Below are positions 1 through 8,473 of a stretch of DNA of 64,000 nucleotides, piece after piece (positions within the stretch are counted from its first letter, which is position 1; each line of letters starts with the position of its first letter). Position numbers and translations under genes: made by a program. Source of the stretch: Microbulbifer variabilis ATCC 700307 (lineage in GTDB: Bacteria; Pseudomonadota; Gammaproteobacteria; Pseudomonadales; Cellvibrionaceae); NCBI RefSeq assembly GCF_000380565.1, contig NZ_AQYJ01000022.1:124001-188000 (forward strand). Direction: 5' to 3'. The notes under the pieces are model-generated. The model made no database searches and was not told the DNA's origin. It worked only from the letters and a program-made list of their open reading frames with translations.

Positions 1-1
1 A

Positions 2-256
2 CTGATCCGCCATGCTGACCGTATGCGCAGCGCTTCTGGCTCTGTGCGTCTGGAAGGCCACGCTGATGAGCTGGGTACCCGTGAGTACAACCTGGCTCTG
101 GGTGAGCGCCGTGCTAATGCTGTACGCGACTTTTTGGTACTGCAAGGCGTAGATGCAGCTACTCTGGAAGTGATCAGCTACGGTGAAGAGCGCCCGGCTC
201 AAATGGGCTCTAACGAAGCTGCCCGTGCGATGAACCGTCGCGTTGTTATTAACTAA
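2..256 (+). CDS. pal: Peptidoglycan-associated lipoprotein Pal, C-terminal part
   Basis: Only the C-terminal ~84 residues are in the window; the reading frame is open to the left edge, so the N-terminal signal and lipobox lie outside. The visible part is an OmpA-like peptidoglycan-binding domain: the EGHADELGTREYN stretch and the following ALGERRANAV helix are the hallmark of Pal, and the protein ends with RRVVIN. Pal is an outer-membrane lipoprotein that binds peptidoglycan and the periplasmic TolB, linking the envelope layers during constriction. The gene immediately downstream, 12 bases away, encodes the Tol-Pal partner CpoB, which supports the assignment. Confidence 0.93.
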   Translation: MIRHADRMRSASGSVRLEGHADELGTREYNLALGERRANAVRDFLVLQGVDAATLEVISYGEERPAQMGSNEAARAMNRRVVIN

Positions 257-268
257 TCGTCAAAATGG

Positions 269-1099
269 ATGCCAATGGCTTTTACGATTAGAAAACTGGC
301 GATTACCGCAGCATTAATGGCTGCGGCATCGCCCGTATTCTCCCAGGCTCCGATTGTGGATCTGTCTGCCAGCAGTCAGGAGCAGTCGATTTCCCCGAGC
401 GATAGTGACGCTGCGGAAATGCAGCTCGCCCGTGCCGGAAGTCCGGCCCCGAAAGCCAAGACTAACCCCCAGGCCGAAGCCTACTACCAGATGCAAGTGC
501 TGCAGCAGGAAGTACGTGAACTGAGGGGGACGGTCGAGGAGCTGCGCCACGAGATCAAACGTCTCAAGCAGCAGCGCACCGAGGACTATATGGACCTGGA
601 TCGGCGTATTGCCCGCCTCAGCGGTACAGAGCCCTCGTCTCAGCCGCCAGCCAATGCCGACGATGGCGGAGCAACTTCCGCTCAGGGCGGTAGCGCAATG
701 CCTGTCAAGCCTCAGGGCCCAAAAGACGGCAAGAGTGAGCGCGATCGCTATCAGGCCAGTTTTGGCCTCGCTCGCAATGGCGACTACGGTGGTGCCAGCG
801 CTGAGTTCAAGAGTCTGCTGCAAGACTTTCCCAATGGGCAGTACGCTCCCAATGCCAACTACTGGCTGGGTGAGATAGCACTAGTGCAGGGAAACCTGGA
901 AGAGGCTCGAGAATGGTTTGTGGCACTGCTTGATGGCTACCCCAACTCCAATAAAGTCTGGGACGGTCGTTACAAGCTGGGTACTGTTTACCACCAGCTT
1001 GGTGACCAGCAGAAAGCCCGCAACCTGCTTGAGCAGGTTGCTGCCAGCGACGCCAGGGCATCAAACCTGGCGAAGAAGTATCTCCAGGAGAACTTTTAG
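269..1099 (+). CDS. cpoB: Cell division coordinator CpoB (YbgF), Tol-Pal system
   Basis: A 276-residue periplasmic protein. An N-terminal signal peptide (hydrophobic TAALMAAASPVFSQ) is followed by a coiled coil at about residues 75-118 rich in Leu/Glu/Arg heptads, a low-complexity Gly/Ser/Pro linker, and C-terminal TPR repeats from about residue 155 (GDYGGASAEFKSLLQDFPNG and two more units). This matches CpoB, which forms a trimer through the coiled coil and coordinates peptidoglycan synthesis with Tol-Pal constriction. It lies 12 bp after pal and is probably cotranscribed. The ATG at 269 was chosen; the ATG at 275 is equally possible, and neither has a strong ribosome-binding site. Confidence 0.92.
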   Translation: MPMAFTIRKLAITAALMAAASPVFSQAPIVDLSASSQEQSISPSDSDAAEMQLARAGSPAPKAKTNPQAEAYYQMQVLQQEVRELRGTVEELRHEIKRLKQQRTEDYMDLDRRIARLSGTEPSSQPPANADDGGATSAQGGSAMPVKPQGPKDGKSERDRYQASFGLARNGDYGGASAEFKSLLQDFPNGQYAPNANYWLGEIALVQGNLEEAREWFVALLDGYPNSNKVWDGRYKLGTVYHQLGDQQKARNLLEQVAASDARASNLAKKYLQENF

Positions 1100-1183
1100 T
1101 AGCGGATAATTCGTTACTCTCAAAGTACCATCGCTGGTTTTTTGAGCAGAAAAAGCCTATGATCCCGCGCCCGGATGGCATGT

Positions 1184-1200
1184 GCCCTCTGGGCGTTTTT
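1184..1200 (+). terminator. Weak intrinsic terminator candidate after cpoB
   Basis: GCCC-TCT-GGGC is followed by GTTTTT (T tract 1196-1200). The stem is only four base pairs, so this would be a weak terminator or attenuator between the tol-pal genes and queE. Confidence 0.3.
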
Positions 1201-1213
1201 GTGTCGGGTGTAT

Positions 1214-1873
1214 ATGTCCAGTCTGTCTAAAGAATCACTGAGAATTAGTGAAATTTTCTACTCCCTTCAGGGGGAAGCACGAGAAAGTGGCCTGCCAACA
1301 GTGTTTGTTCGCTTAACTGGCTGCCCGCTGCGCTGTACCTATTGCGACTCCGAATACGCTTTTTATGGTGGAGAGCGTATGACCCTGGAGCAGATATTAC
1401 AGCAGGTAAAGAGCCATCCTGCGCGACATGTCTGTGTGACTGGCGGTGAGCCCCTGGCGCAACCCAATTGCCTGCCCTTGCTTGAGTCCTTGTGTGATGA
1501 GGGTTACTCAGTAAGCCTGGAGACCAGCGGGGCCATGCCTGTGGACCAGGTAGACCCGCGTGTCTCCCGGGTTGTGGATCTGAAGACACCAGCTTCTGGG
1601 GAGCAGCACCGCAACCGCATGGAAAATATGCAAGTGCTCACCCGCGATGACCAGATTAAATTTGTGATCTGCGATCGCGGCGATTACGAGTGGGCCAGAT
1701 TTACGCTGGATCAGTACAGCTTGCCAGAGCGAGTAGGAGAAGTGCTCTTCTCGCCCAGTTATGAGCAGCTGCAGGCGCGGCAGCTAGCTGAGTGGATACT
1801 GGCGGATGGCCTGCCGGTGCGTATGCAGATGCAGCTACATAAGTTGCTCTGGGGAGATATTCCTGGGGTTTAA
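1214..1873 (+). CDS. queE: 7-carboxy-7-deazaguanine synthase QueE
   Basis: A radical SAM enzyme that converts 6-carboxytetrahydropterin to 7-carboxy-7-deazaguanine in the queuosine/preQ1 pathway. From the ATG at 1214 the protein is 219 residues. The N-terminal FYSLQGE motif is typical of QueE, and the iron-sulfur cluster cysteines are C37, C41 and C44 in TGCPLRCTYCDSEYAF (CX3CX2C spacing). VTGGEPL and LETSG are the SAM and substrate strands. The frame is open 13 codons further upstream, but the ATG at 1214 begins where family members begin. queC follows 49 bp downstream, so the two are likely cotranscribed. Confidence 0.93.
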   Translation: MSSLSKESLRISEIFYSLQGEARESGLPTVFVRLTGCPLRCTYCDSEYAFYGGERMTLEQILQQVKSHPARHVCVTGGEPLAQPNCLPLLESLCDEGYSVSLETSGAMPVDQVDPRVSRVVDLKTPASGEQHRNRMENMQVLTRDDQIKFVICDRGDYEWARFTLDQYSLPERVGEVLFSPSYEQLQARQLAEWILADGLPVRMQMQLHKLLWGDIPGV

Positions 1874-1922
1874 TTCCATGCCCGGGTTTGCCGTCTGCTG
1901 CGTATAAATAAATGAGGAACTG

Positions 1923-2600
1923 ATGACTGCAAAGAAAGCGGTAATTTTGCTATCTGGAGGCCTGGATTCAGCCACCGTACTCGCTATGGCGAATGCTGAG
2001 GGCTATGAATGCTACGCATTAGGGTTCGATTATGGTCAGCGCCATGAGGCCGAACTGTTAGCCGCGGAAAGGGTTGCCAAGGCCCAGGGTGCCCGTGAGC
2101 ACAAGGTAGTCAAGCTGGACCTGCGCGCTATTGGCGGCTCTGCTCTGACCGATGACTCTATTGAGGTACCGGAAGAGGAAACTGCTGGCATCCCTGTCAC
2201 CTATGTACCTGCACGAAATACGGTTTTCCTTTCTATTGCCCTCGGTTGGGCTGAGGTTCTGGGGGCGCAGGATATTTTCGTTGGTGTTAATGCGGTGGAC
2301 TATTCTGGGTATCCCGACTGCCGCCCAGAATACATTGATGCCTATGAAAAAATGGCAAACCTTGCCACCCGTGCTGGCGTTGAGGGGCACAAGCTCTCAA
2401 TCCGCGCGCCTCTGATGCAGATGAGTAAAGCGGATATTGTGCGTGAAGGGACGCGTCTTGGGGTGGACTACAGTTTGACGGTATCCTGTTACCAGGCGCG
2501 CCCGGATGGAGCCGCCTGTGGGCGTTGCGATAGTTGCCGTCTGCGCGCAGCGGGTTTTGCAGATGCAGGCCTTGAAGACCCTACAGTCTATGCACAGTGA
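1923..2600 (+). CDS. queC: 7-cyano-7-deazaguanine synthase QueC
   Basis: An ATP-dependent ligase that turns 7-carboxy-7-deazaguanine plus ammonia into preQ0, the step after QueE. The protein is 225 residues, the normal size. The PP-loop motif SGGLDS is at residues 11-16. The zinc-binding cysteines near the C-terminus are C189, C199, C202 and C205 (CGRCDSC). The ATG at 1923 follows a GAGGAAC ribosome-binding site. The order pal-cpoB-queE-queC-tRNA-Lys is also known from Pseudomonas relatives, which supports both family and lineage. Confidence 0.95.
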   Translation: MTAKKAVILLSGGLDSATVLAMANAEGYECYALGFDYGQRHEAELLAAERVAKAQGAREHKVVKLDLRAIGGSALTDDSIEVPEEETAGIPVTYVPARNTVFLSIALGWAEVLGAQDIFVGVNAVDYSGYPDCRPEYIDAYEKMANLATRAGVEGHKLSIRAPLMQMSKADIVREGTRLGVDYSLTVSCYQARPDGAACGRCDSCRLRAAGFADAGLEDPTVYAQ

Positions 2601-2675
2601 CCGGTACCTGGTGCCAAATTTCAAAGAAAATACCTAACTCCTTAAATTTGTTGGATTTTTTTTCGAATTAGGTAT

Positions 2676-2703
2676 TGTCTTTTCGGAATAGATCCGTAAG
2701 ATA
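2676..2703 (+). promoter_or_regulatory. Possible promoter for the tRNA-Lys genes
   Basis: TTGTCT (2676-2681) and TAAGAT (2697-2702) are separated by 15 bp, about 30 bp upstream of the first tRNA. The spacing is short and the match is partial. The T-rich stretch before it (2655-2663) could act as an UP element. The assignment is tentative. Confidence 0.3.
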
Positions 2704-2732
2704 CGCAGCTCCTCACATTGAGGCACGGAAAA

Positions 2733-2808
2733 GGGTCGTTAGCTCAGTTGGTAGAGCAGTTGGCTTTTAACCAATTGGTCGCTGGTTCGAATCCAGCACG
2801 ACCCACCA
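2733..2808 (+). tRNA. tRNA-Lys (UUU), copy 1
   Basis: A complete 76-nt cloverleaf. The acceptor stem GGGTCGT pairs with ACGACCC (2798-2804), the discriminator is A2805, and CCA (2806-2808) is encoded. The D-arm contains AGCTCAGTTGGTAGAGC. The anticodon loop is CTTTTAA with anticodon TTT at 2766-2768. The T-arm has GGTTCGAATCC. It lies downstream of queC. Confidence 0.97.
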
Positions 2809-2912
2809 TTTTCCACCGGGTAAGCACACAATTACCCAGTATGCTTTTTATATCTCCGCGCGAGAATAAAAGCTTCCTGAGTTGGGACATACCAAGATAG
2901 CCCAACGTTAAA

Positions 2913-2988
2913 GGGTCGTTAGCTCAGTTGGTAGAGCAGTTGGCTTTTAACCAATTGGTCGCTGGTTCGAATCCAGCACGACCCACCA
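2913..2988 (+). tRNA. tRNA-Lys (UUU), copy 2
   Basis: Identical over all 76 nt to the copy at 2733-2808 and displaced by exactly 180 bp; the CCA end is encoded and the anticodon is TTT at 2946-2948. The 104-nt spacer contains short inverted repeats (GGGTAA/TTACCC near 2819 and GTTGGG/CCCAAC near 2880-2906) that could help processing of a dicistronic precursor. Confidence 0.97.
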
Positions 2989-3795
2989 TCTCCAAAACCT
3001 CTCAGAATTCAGCGATTATGAGAGCATCTGAATTTCTCTACAGTCTCCTTCTGTCATCCGATTCCCGAGAGATTATTGCATAACTACATTTCGTCAACAT
3101 GATTCCCCTCTTTGGCATAGTTTCCAATATTCTTATGGTGAAACTTAAATTCAGTTATGCCAGTGCGAATGTTGAAGTTGAATAGGGAAGTGGGCACAAA
3201 TTTTTTTCCTATACTTTCAGTGCTTCTTTCTCATGGCGATATCCCTCTCGTTCAATAAAAATTAGCTCAGTGGTTGATCGGCCCAGGATCAGCCGATTTG
3301 AGAATAGTTTCTAAGTATTTAGCTTTTCTGTATCTCAATTGATTCAGTGCTATGGGGCGTAAGTCTCTCGTAGTCAGTTATCCACATTCCGATCTGTAAT
3401 TCTTATCGCGCATTGACCTTAGTGAAAATCAGCGCTGTTTTATAGCTGTATTCTGCAAAGAGCGATTGCTTTGGCTTTTTGGGTGGTTAATAGTACCTGT
3501 TTAGGCCATGCAGAATTTAGTGATAAAACTTTAGTGGAATTTTATTGCCAGGAATTGTTTCCGGGTTCATGAGACTTACTGAAAAAATAAAAAATTCTAT
3601 AGTCTGAGAATTATCATTGGGCCGGTTAAAGTTGTTGCGAACTGATTTGGAATTACCGGTAAAGTGCCGCTGGTAGACTGGAGCAAAGCCTAATGGCGAC
3701 TGATATTCTGACTGAAAATCCAATGTAGAGTTGTGGTACGAATATTGGATCTATTATCCGGTCATTTCAGCCATATCTTTAGGGTAGGGGGTGAA
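2989..3795. other. AT-rich intergenic stretch
   Basis: About 800 bp without a supportable gene. Base composition is clearly more AT-rich than the flanking genes. A 68-codon frame on the minus strand (3517-3723) starts with TTG and resembles no family, so it was not called. No transposase remnant, attachment repeat or clear terminator was found, although a location just after tRNA genes is typical for integrated elements. The curlin-like ORF starts at its right end. Confidence 0.5.
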
Positions 3796-3957
3796 ATGAA
3801 TGTTGCTGAGACCGAGCAGAATGCTATTAGCGGAGGTGCTGTAATGGTTAATCAACTAGGGGGTGACAATTTACAGTTTGCTTCCCAGACAAATGGCAGC
3901 CAAACCGCCCAGGTAACACAAAATGGCAGTGGAAATATGGGGAGCGTTTTCCAATAG
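3796..3957 (+). CDS. Mini curlin-repeat protein (hypothetical)
   Basis: A 53-residue protein from the ATG at 3796, preceded by a purine-rich AGGGTAGGGGGTGA ribosome-binding region. The C-terminal half is a perfect 11-residue periodicity of Gln: QLGGDNLQFAS, QTNGSQTAQVT, QNGSGNMGSVF, then a final Q. Units 1 and 3 match the curlin repeat Q-x-G-x2-N-x5-Q exactly; unit 2 has N for G and Q for N. Curlin proteins are normally 100-170 residues with a Sec signal and many more units. Here no signal peptide is visible, even with an upstream GTG start at 3733. It may be a decayed curlin gene, a small nucleator-like peptide, or a chance ORF. No csgEFG genes are in the window. Confidence 0.5.
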   Translation: MNVAETEQNAISGGAVMVNQLGGDNLQFASQTNGSQTAQVTQNGSGNMGSVFQ

Positions 3958-4088
3958 ATAAGCCAAAGAAGGCGCAGGATATTAAGTGGATATGATCTTG
4001 TGGAAGGGGTTGCTGTTCCATTTTACAGTGTGCAAAAAGAATTTCTGAGTGGGAACTTTCGTCAAGAAATTAAAAGATAATTGAGCAG

Positions 4089-5201
4089 TTATTCCCGGCT
4101 AAGATATTTTCCCATGGCTAGGGCAGCGAGTTCGCCGAGGTAAAGTGCAGAGGTTAAGCCGGGGGATTCAATACCAAAAAAGGCTAGCAACTGCAGGTTA
4201 GATGCCTGGCCTTTTTGATAGATGTAAAAATCGCCTGCAGGGGCACCTTTGGGGACCAGTTTTGGGCGTATTCCTGCGTAGTCAGCGTGTAAAGAGCCAC
4301 TTGGTAGGCCGGGCCAATACCGGCGGATGTTTCGATAGAATTTTTCACCGCGCTTTGCGTCTATGCTGTAGTCAATCGCATTGACCCATTCTACATCAGG
4401 CCCAAATCGAGCATGGCCGGCTAAATCGAGAGTGAGATGTATACCCAGCCCACCTCGTTCAGGCAGGGGGTAAATCAAGTGTGAGAAAGGAGCCTTGCCG
4501 GATAGGGTAAAGTAGCTCCCCTTGGCCATATACAGTGGTGGGATTGCTCTGAGAGTGGCTTCATCTATGCCGGAAAGCAACTTATTGGTGTGGAGTCCTG
4601 CGGCTACTACCAGCCGGGGTGTCTTGAGCTGGTAGCCATCCTCCATTGTCAGCAGATAGTCGTGCCCAGTGAACGACAGGTTTGTGACTCTGGTTGATAG
4701 GGCTAGTTGGCCACCTTGATCTTCCAGGGCTCCCTGAAGAGCGAGTAGCAGGGCGTGGCTATCAAAAATGCCTGTCGTTGGGGAATAAATTGCAGCGCAG
4801 CACTCCAAATCGGGTTCCAGCTTTCGGACATCCTTTGCAGTAAGAATTTGCAGCCCCCCTGCGTTGTTTGCATCGCCTTGTACTTTCAACGCATGTAGTT
4901 GAGGCAATTGGTCCTCGCTGGTGGCCACGATTAACTTACCGATGCGCTTGTGCGCTACGGCATATTGCTCGCAGAACCTGTAGAGCCTGGACTTGCCTTC
5001 GACGCACGCGCGGGCTTTTAGGCTATTAGTCGGGTAGTAGATCCCTGCATGAATGACTTCGCTGCTGCGAGCGCTGATCTCCGTACCTATAGCATTGTGT
5101 TGCTCGAGTACTATAACCCGGCGACCAGAGCGGGCGAGTGCATTAGCACTGGCAAGACCCAGGGCTCCGGCCCCGATCACTATGCAATCAGCTGTATCCA
5201 T
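4089..5201 (-). CDS. FAD-dependent oxidoreductase, L-2-hydroxyglutarate dehydrogenase (LhgO)-like
   Basis: A 370-residue flavoprotein of the D-amino-acid oxidase/LhgO fold. The N-terminal dinucleotide-binding motif is VIGAGALGLASA (about residues 8-19), followed by VIVLEQ and the family signature SSEVIHAGIYYP, which is characteristic of the L-2-hydroxyglutarate oxidase branch. The late motif YAGIRPKL and C-terminal FGIESPGLTSAL are the second FAD/substrate region. It probably oxidises a 2-hydroxy acid such as L-2-hydroxyglutarate and passes electrons to the quinone pool, but the exact substrate is not readable from sequence. The ATG at 5201 has AAAGGAA upstream. It is transcribed divergently from nadA. 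Confidence 0.8.
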   Translation of the reverse strand: MDTADCIVIGAGALGLASANALARSGRRVIVLEQHNAIGTEISARSSEVIHAGIYYPTNSLKARACVEGKSRLYRFCEQYAVAHKRIGKLIVATSEDQLPQLHALKVQGDANNAGGLQILTAKDVRKLEPDLECCAAIYSPTTGIFDSHALLLALQGALEDQGGQLALSTRVTNLSFTGHDYLLTMEDGYQLKTPRLVVAAGLHTNKLLSGIDEATLRAIPPLYMAKGSYFTLSGKAPFSHLIYPLPERGGLGIHLTLDLAGHARFGPDVEWVNAIDYSIDAKRGEKFYRNIRRYWPGLPSGSLHADYAGIRPKLVPKGAPAGDFYIYQKGQASNLQLLAFFGIESPGLTSALYLGELAALAMGKYLSRE

Positions 5202-5325
5202 AAATTCCTTTGGGGACGGTCAAAACCAGGAGGAATGCGCAGATACAAACTCCAGGCAGTCGGCGCTGTCCAATGGCGTAGTAACTATAGATGAGGTTGT
5301 GAAAGCACTGTGTTGGCGCTGCAAT

Positions 5326-5340
5326 GCGCTATAATGCGCC
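5326..5340 (+). promoter_or_regulatory. Likely -10 region of the nadA promoter
   Basis: A perfect TATAAT (5330-5335) framed by GCGC on the left and GCGCC on the right, 32 bp upstream of the nadA start. No good -35 is seen at 17 bp. The GC-rich discriminator is of the kind found at growth-rate-controlled promoters. A very similar GCGCTATAAT block precedes the TusA-like gene. Confidence 0.6.
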
Positions 5341-5366
5341 CTTTTCGCGAGTAGTGGTAGTTAGCC

Positions 5367-6419
5367 ATGACCCAAAAGTCCGTTGCCGCAGAAACGGTAG
5401 AATCCCGCTCACTGGTGCAGGCACACCTGGCGGAGCCGGTTGTGACTCAATACAGTGATGAGGAATTGCAAGGCTGGCGTGAACGTATCAAGCGCCTGTT
5501 AGAAGAGCAGAATGCCGTACTGGTGGCTCACTATTATACGGATCCACTGATCCAGGCTCTGGCTGAAGAGACGGGCGGCTGTGTATCTGACTCCTTGGAA
5601 ATGGCCCGCTTTGGCGCTAGGCATAGCGCTGATACTCTCGTGGTGGCGGGGGTGAAATTTATGGGGGAGACGGCCAAGATCCTGACCCCGAACAAGCGTG
5701 TCCTGATGCCTACTCTGGAGGCCACCTGTTCCCTGGACCTGGGCTGTCCACCCGATGAATTTTCAGAATTCTGTGACCAGCATCCCGATCGCACAGTAGT
5801 GGTATATGCCAACACGTCCGCTGCGGTAAAGGCACGCGCGGATTGGGTGGTAACCTCCAGCATCGCCCTGGATGTGGTAGATCACCTAGATGCCAACGGT
5901 GAGAAAATCCTCTGGGCACCGGATAAGCATCTTGGTGGCTACGTTCAGCGCGAGACCGGCGCAGACGTCTTACTGTGGGATGGCTCCTGTATTGTGCATG
6001 AGGAGTTCAAGGCCAAGGGAGTGGAAGACCTGAAAGCCCTGTATCCAGATGCGGTGGTATTGGTACACCCGGAATCTCCCGCGTCGGTGGTTGCTTTGGC
6101 GGATGTCGTAGGCTCCACTTCGCAGATTATCAACGCGGCCAAAACCCGCCCGGAAAAGCGCTTTATCGTAGCCACCGATCAGGGCATCTTCTACAAAATG
6201 CAGCAGGAGTGTCCAGATAAGGAACTGATGGTTGCGCCTACTGCCGGTGCCGGTGCCACTTGTCGCAGCTGTGCCAACTGCCCTTGGATGGCGATGAACT
6301 CCCTGGAAAATCTCTGTGGGGTTTTGGAGCGCGGCGATAATGAAATTTTTGTAGATGCGGAGCTGGGCCGCAAGGCAATGATTCCCCTGCAGCGAATGTT
6401 GGATTTTCGCAGGGCCTGA
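5367..6419 (+). CDS. nadA: Quinolinate synthase NadA
   Basis: An iron-sulfur enzyme that condenses iminoaspartate with dihydroxyacetone phosphate to make quinolinate in de novo NAD synthesis. It is 350 residues, the usual length. The N-terminal [19 protein letters not shown] region, [14 protein letters not shown] and the C-terminal [13 protein letters not shown] signature (C299, C302, C305) are all diagnostic. The [4Fe-4S] ligands are expected to be one Cys in each of the three repeated domains. It is a single gene ending in a bidirectional terminator shared with bepA; the partner gene nadB is not in the window. Confidence 0.97.
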   Translation: MTQKSVAAETVESRSLVQAHLAEPVVTQYSDEELQGWRERIKRLLEEQNAVLVAHYYTDPLIQALAEETGGCVSDSLEMARFGARHSADTLVVAGVKFMGETAKILTPNKRVLMPTLEATCSLDLGCPPDEFSEFCDQHPDRTVVVYANTSAAVKARADWVVTSSIALDVVDHLDANGEKILWAPDKHLGGYVQRETGADVLLWDGSCIVHEEFKAKGVEDLKALYPDAVVLVHPESPASVVALADVVGSTSQIINAAKTRPEKRFIVATDQGIFYKMQQECPDKELMVAPTAGAGATCRSCANCPWMAMNSLENLCGVLERGDNEIFVDAELGRKAMIPLQRMLDFRRA

Positions 6420-6444
6420 CGGGTTAATTTAGCCGTATAGCGAT

Positions 6445-6469
6445 AAAAAGCGGCTGTTGGCCGCTTTTT
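6445..6469. terminator. Bidirectional terminator between nadA and bepA
   Basis: AAAAAGCGGC-TGTTG-GCCGCTTTTT, a perfect 10-bp stem with A/T tracts on both sides. It can end the converging nadA and bepA transcripts. Confidence 0.9.
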
Positions 6470-6477
6470 ATTTTGGG

Positions 6478-7986
6478 TTAAAGCTCTTTGGCTTTTTCCT
6501 GCATTTTGATCACATCCTTGAGGCGCTGCTCGAGAATGGCATTGGTCTGGTATTCGTTTTTAGTCATGCGAATACCGTGACGCAGGTGCTGAAGGGCTTT
6601 ATCGAAGACGCCATTGAGAATGTAGTACTCGGCGCGGGCCTCATGCACTCCGACGATGTCCCCAGCGAGTCCATGGGTCTCCGCCAGCAGATACCATACG
6701 GAGGGGTCTTTCTTGCGTATGCGGCTATATTTGGCCAACAGGCGCTCCGCAGCCAGGTAATTGCCGGCTTTAAAGTGGGCATTGGCGAGGCCCATGATTA
6801 GGGCGTGATCACCAGGGTTGCGGTCAAGTGCATGCTGCAGACGCTGGGTGGCACTGGAATAATCTTCCCGCACCAGGTCGATGTCGGCTCGCGCCAGTAC
6901 AAAGGCGGCCTTTGAAGGTTCTTTATCAAGCAGCGGCTGAAGGGTATCCAGGGCTGTATCTGGTTTACCCGCGGCAAGCTGCGCCAAGGCCAGGCCATAG
7001 CGTGCGGCGTCTTCATTGTCATTGATGCCGTTTAGCTCGGCATTGAAGCGTTTTACAGCTTGTTGGGGGGTTGGCTCCCCGGCCAGGCGAATACGGGCGC
7101 GCATCAGATGATAGTCCCGGCTATCACTCGGAGGTACTTTTGTCATGCGCTGGGAGCGGAGCTTGGCATCAGCGATACGTTTTTCTGTCACTGGGTGGGT
7201 GAGTAGGAATTCTGGTGGGCGGCGGTAGTAGCGGGTTGCCTTGAGCATTTGTTCGAACATTTCACCGGCGGCTTCCGGATCGCGCCCGGATTTGGCCAGG
7301 GTTTCGATGCCCACCCGGTCTGCTTCCTGCTCATTCTTGCGGCTGAAGCGTAGCTGGTTATCCAAAGCTGCAGCTTGGGTGGCAGTCATGGCAGCGAGGC
7401 CAGCTTCGCCGCCGGCAGTGGCGGCGAGTACCAGGGCGCCGAGCATGCCAGCCAGAGTGGGGATGGTACTGTTGCGCTGGGCTTCCAGTGATCGCGCGTA
7501 GTGCCGCTGACTGAGGTGCCCGAGTTCGTGGGCGATCACCGAGGCGAACTGGTCTTCATTTTCGGCAAATAGAAAGAGACCGGTATGGATACCCATAATC
7601 CCACCGGGAACCGCAAATGCGTTCATGGTTTCATTGCTCACCACGACCACATCGATATTCTTGTCTTCCAGTGGGCTGTATTCCGCCAGCCCCTTTACGG
7701 TTTGCTCTACATATTGTTGGAGCAGGGCATCAGAGGAGGTTTTCACTTGGCTGCGGAACATACGCAGCCACATTTGCCCCAGCTCTTTTTCCCGTTGGCG
7801 CGAAACTACCCCGCTAGTGCTGTCGCCCAGCTCCGGTAGACGTATTTCCTCGCTGTCTGCGGTGGTGGCGATCGGGGTGGCGCCGAGTAGCAGGCCTATA
7901 CCCAGCGCCCTAAGGCCGGTGCGGAATCGCTGCGTTAGAGGCGCTTTGTTACAACGGCGAGGCAGGGTCTTGTGGGAATCAGTCAT
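6478..7986 (-). CDS. bepA: M48 periplasmic metalloprotease/chaperone BepA (YfgC)
   Basis: A 502-residue protein. A basic N-terminus and hydrophobic ALGIGLLLGATPIA segment form a signal sequence. The zinc-protease motif HELGH is at residues 153-157, with a downstream NEQEADRVG glutamate motif as third ligand. The C-terminal half holds TPR repeats (from about residue 310). BepA degrades or assists folding of stalled LptD and BAM substrates in the periplasm. Length and domain order match the BepA family. The gene converges on nadA and is divergent from the TusA-like gene. Confidence 0.9.
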   Translation of the reverse strand: MTDSHKTLPRRCNKAPLTQRFRTGLRALGIGLLLGATPIATTADSEEIRLPELGDSTSGVVSRQREKELGQMWLRMFRSQVKTSSDALLQQYVEQTVKGLAEYSPLEDKNIDVVVVSNETMNAFAVPGGIMGIHTGLFLFAENEDQFASVIAHELGHLSQRHYARSLEAQRNSTIPTLAGMLGALVLAATAGGEAGLAAMTATQAAALDNQLRFSRKNEQEADRVGIETLAKSGRDPEAAGEMFEQMLKATRYYRRPPEFLLTHPVTEKRIADAKLRSQRMTKVPPSDSRDYHLMRARIRLAGEPTPQQAVKRFNAELNGINDNEDAARYGLALAQLAAGKPDTALDTLQPLLDKEPSKAAFVLARADIDLVREDYSSATQRLQHALDRNPGDHALIMGLANAHFKAGNYLAAERLLAKYSRIRKKDPSVWYLLAETHGLAGDIVGVHEARAEYYILNGVFDKALQHLRHGIRMTKNEYQTNAILEQRLKDVIKMQEKAKEL

Positions 7987-8150
7987 CTCAATTACTGCTC
8001 GGTCTGTCCGTGAAGGATCTATAGTCCAACTCTATACGCAACCCTATTGAACTGTCGAGGTTTGGACTCAGTGGAGCACAAATGGTTCAGCTTTGCGCCA
8101 CGTAGAGGGTTAAAAAGGGTAAAGCTTTGTGGGTGTGTGGCGCAGATTAC

Positions 8151-8165
8151 GCGCTATAATCCGCG
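8151..8165 (+). promoter_or_regulatory. Likely -10 region upstream of the tusA-like gene
   Basis: GCGC-TATAAT-CCGCG, with a perfect TATAAT at 8155-8160, 35 bp before the start codon. It is very similar to the nadA -10 block. No convincing -35 at 16-18 bp was found. Confidence 0.5.
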
Positions 8166-8194
8166 GCAATTCAAAGCGTGTGACTGAATAGCCA

Positions 8195-8473
8195 ATGGCA
8201 AAAATCCCCACTGAGACAGTGCGAGAACAACCGCTTCCAGATTGGGACGCGGCGGAGAGGGTGGATGCGCGGAATTTGCCGTGCCCCCAGCCCCTGTTGG
8301 CCATGCGTCGCGCCCTGCGCGAGTATGAGGTGGGAACTCTTTTGTGTGTGATAGCAACAGATGAAGCTTCCTGGCGCGATTTTCACAGCTTTGCCGCCTT
8401 GAGCGGTAGGTCGCTACTGCGCGCAGAGCGGCGTGATAATACCTTTCTATATTGGCTGTACGCTGGCAAATGA
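8195..8473 (+). CDS. TusA/SirA-family sulfur carrier protein
   Basis: A 92-residue protein with the TusA fold. The conserved persulfide-forming cysteine is C30 in NLPCPQPLL (CPxP motif), followed by a helix and GTLLCVIATDEASWRDF. The N-terminus is somewhat longer than E. coli TusA (81 residues). The cluster nadA/bepA/TusA-like/PerM-like resembles the Pseudomonas arrangement in which the TusA paralogue (PA1006) supports molybdenum-cofactor sulfur traffic, so a role in sulfur delivery other than tRNA thiolation is possible. Its stop codon overlaps the start of the next gene (ATGA), implying coupled translation. Confidence 0.85.
   Translation: MAKIPTETVREQPLPDWDAAERVDARNLPCPQPLLAMRRALREYEVGTLLCVIATDEASWRDFHSFAALSGRSLLRAERRDNTFLYWLYAGK

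Noticed and set aside
1100..1213. PreQ1 riboswitch upstream of queE
   Set aside because: The short spacer lacks a recognisable preQ1 aptamer pattern; only a weak hairpin with a T-run is seen.
3517..3723. 68-codon minus-strand frame in the AT-rich region after the tRNAs
   Set aside because: TTG start, no ribosome-binding site, no recognisable family, atypical composition.
2989..3795. Integrated element or attachment site after the tRNA-Lys genes
   Set aside because: No integrase, transposase or duplicated tRNA 3' end was found in the window.
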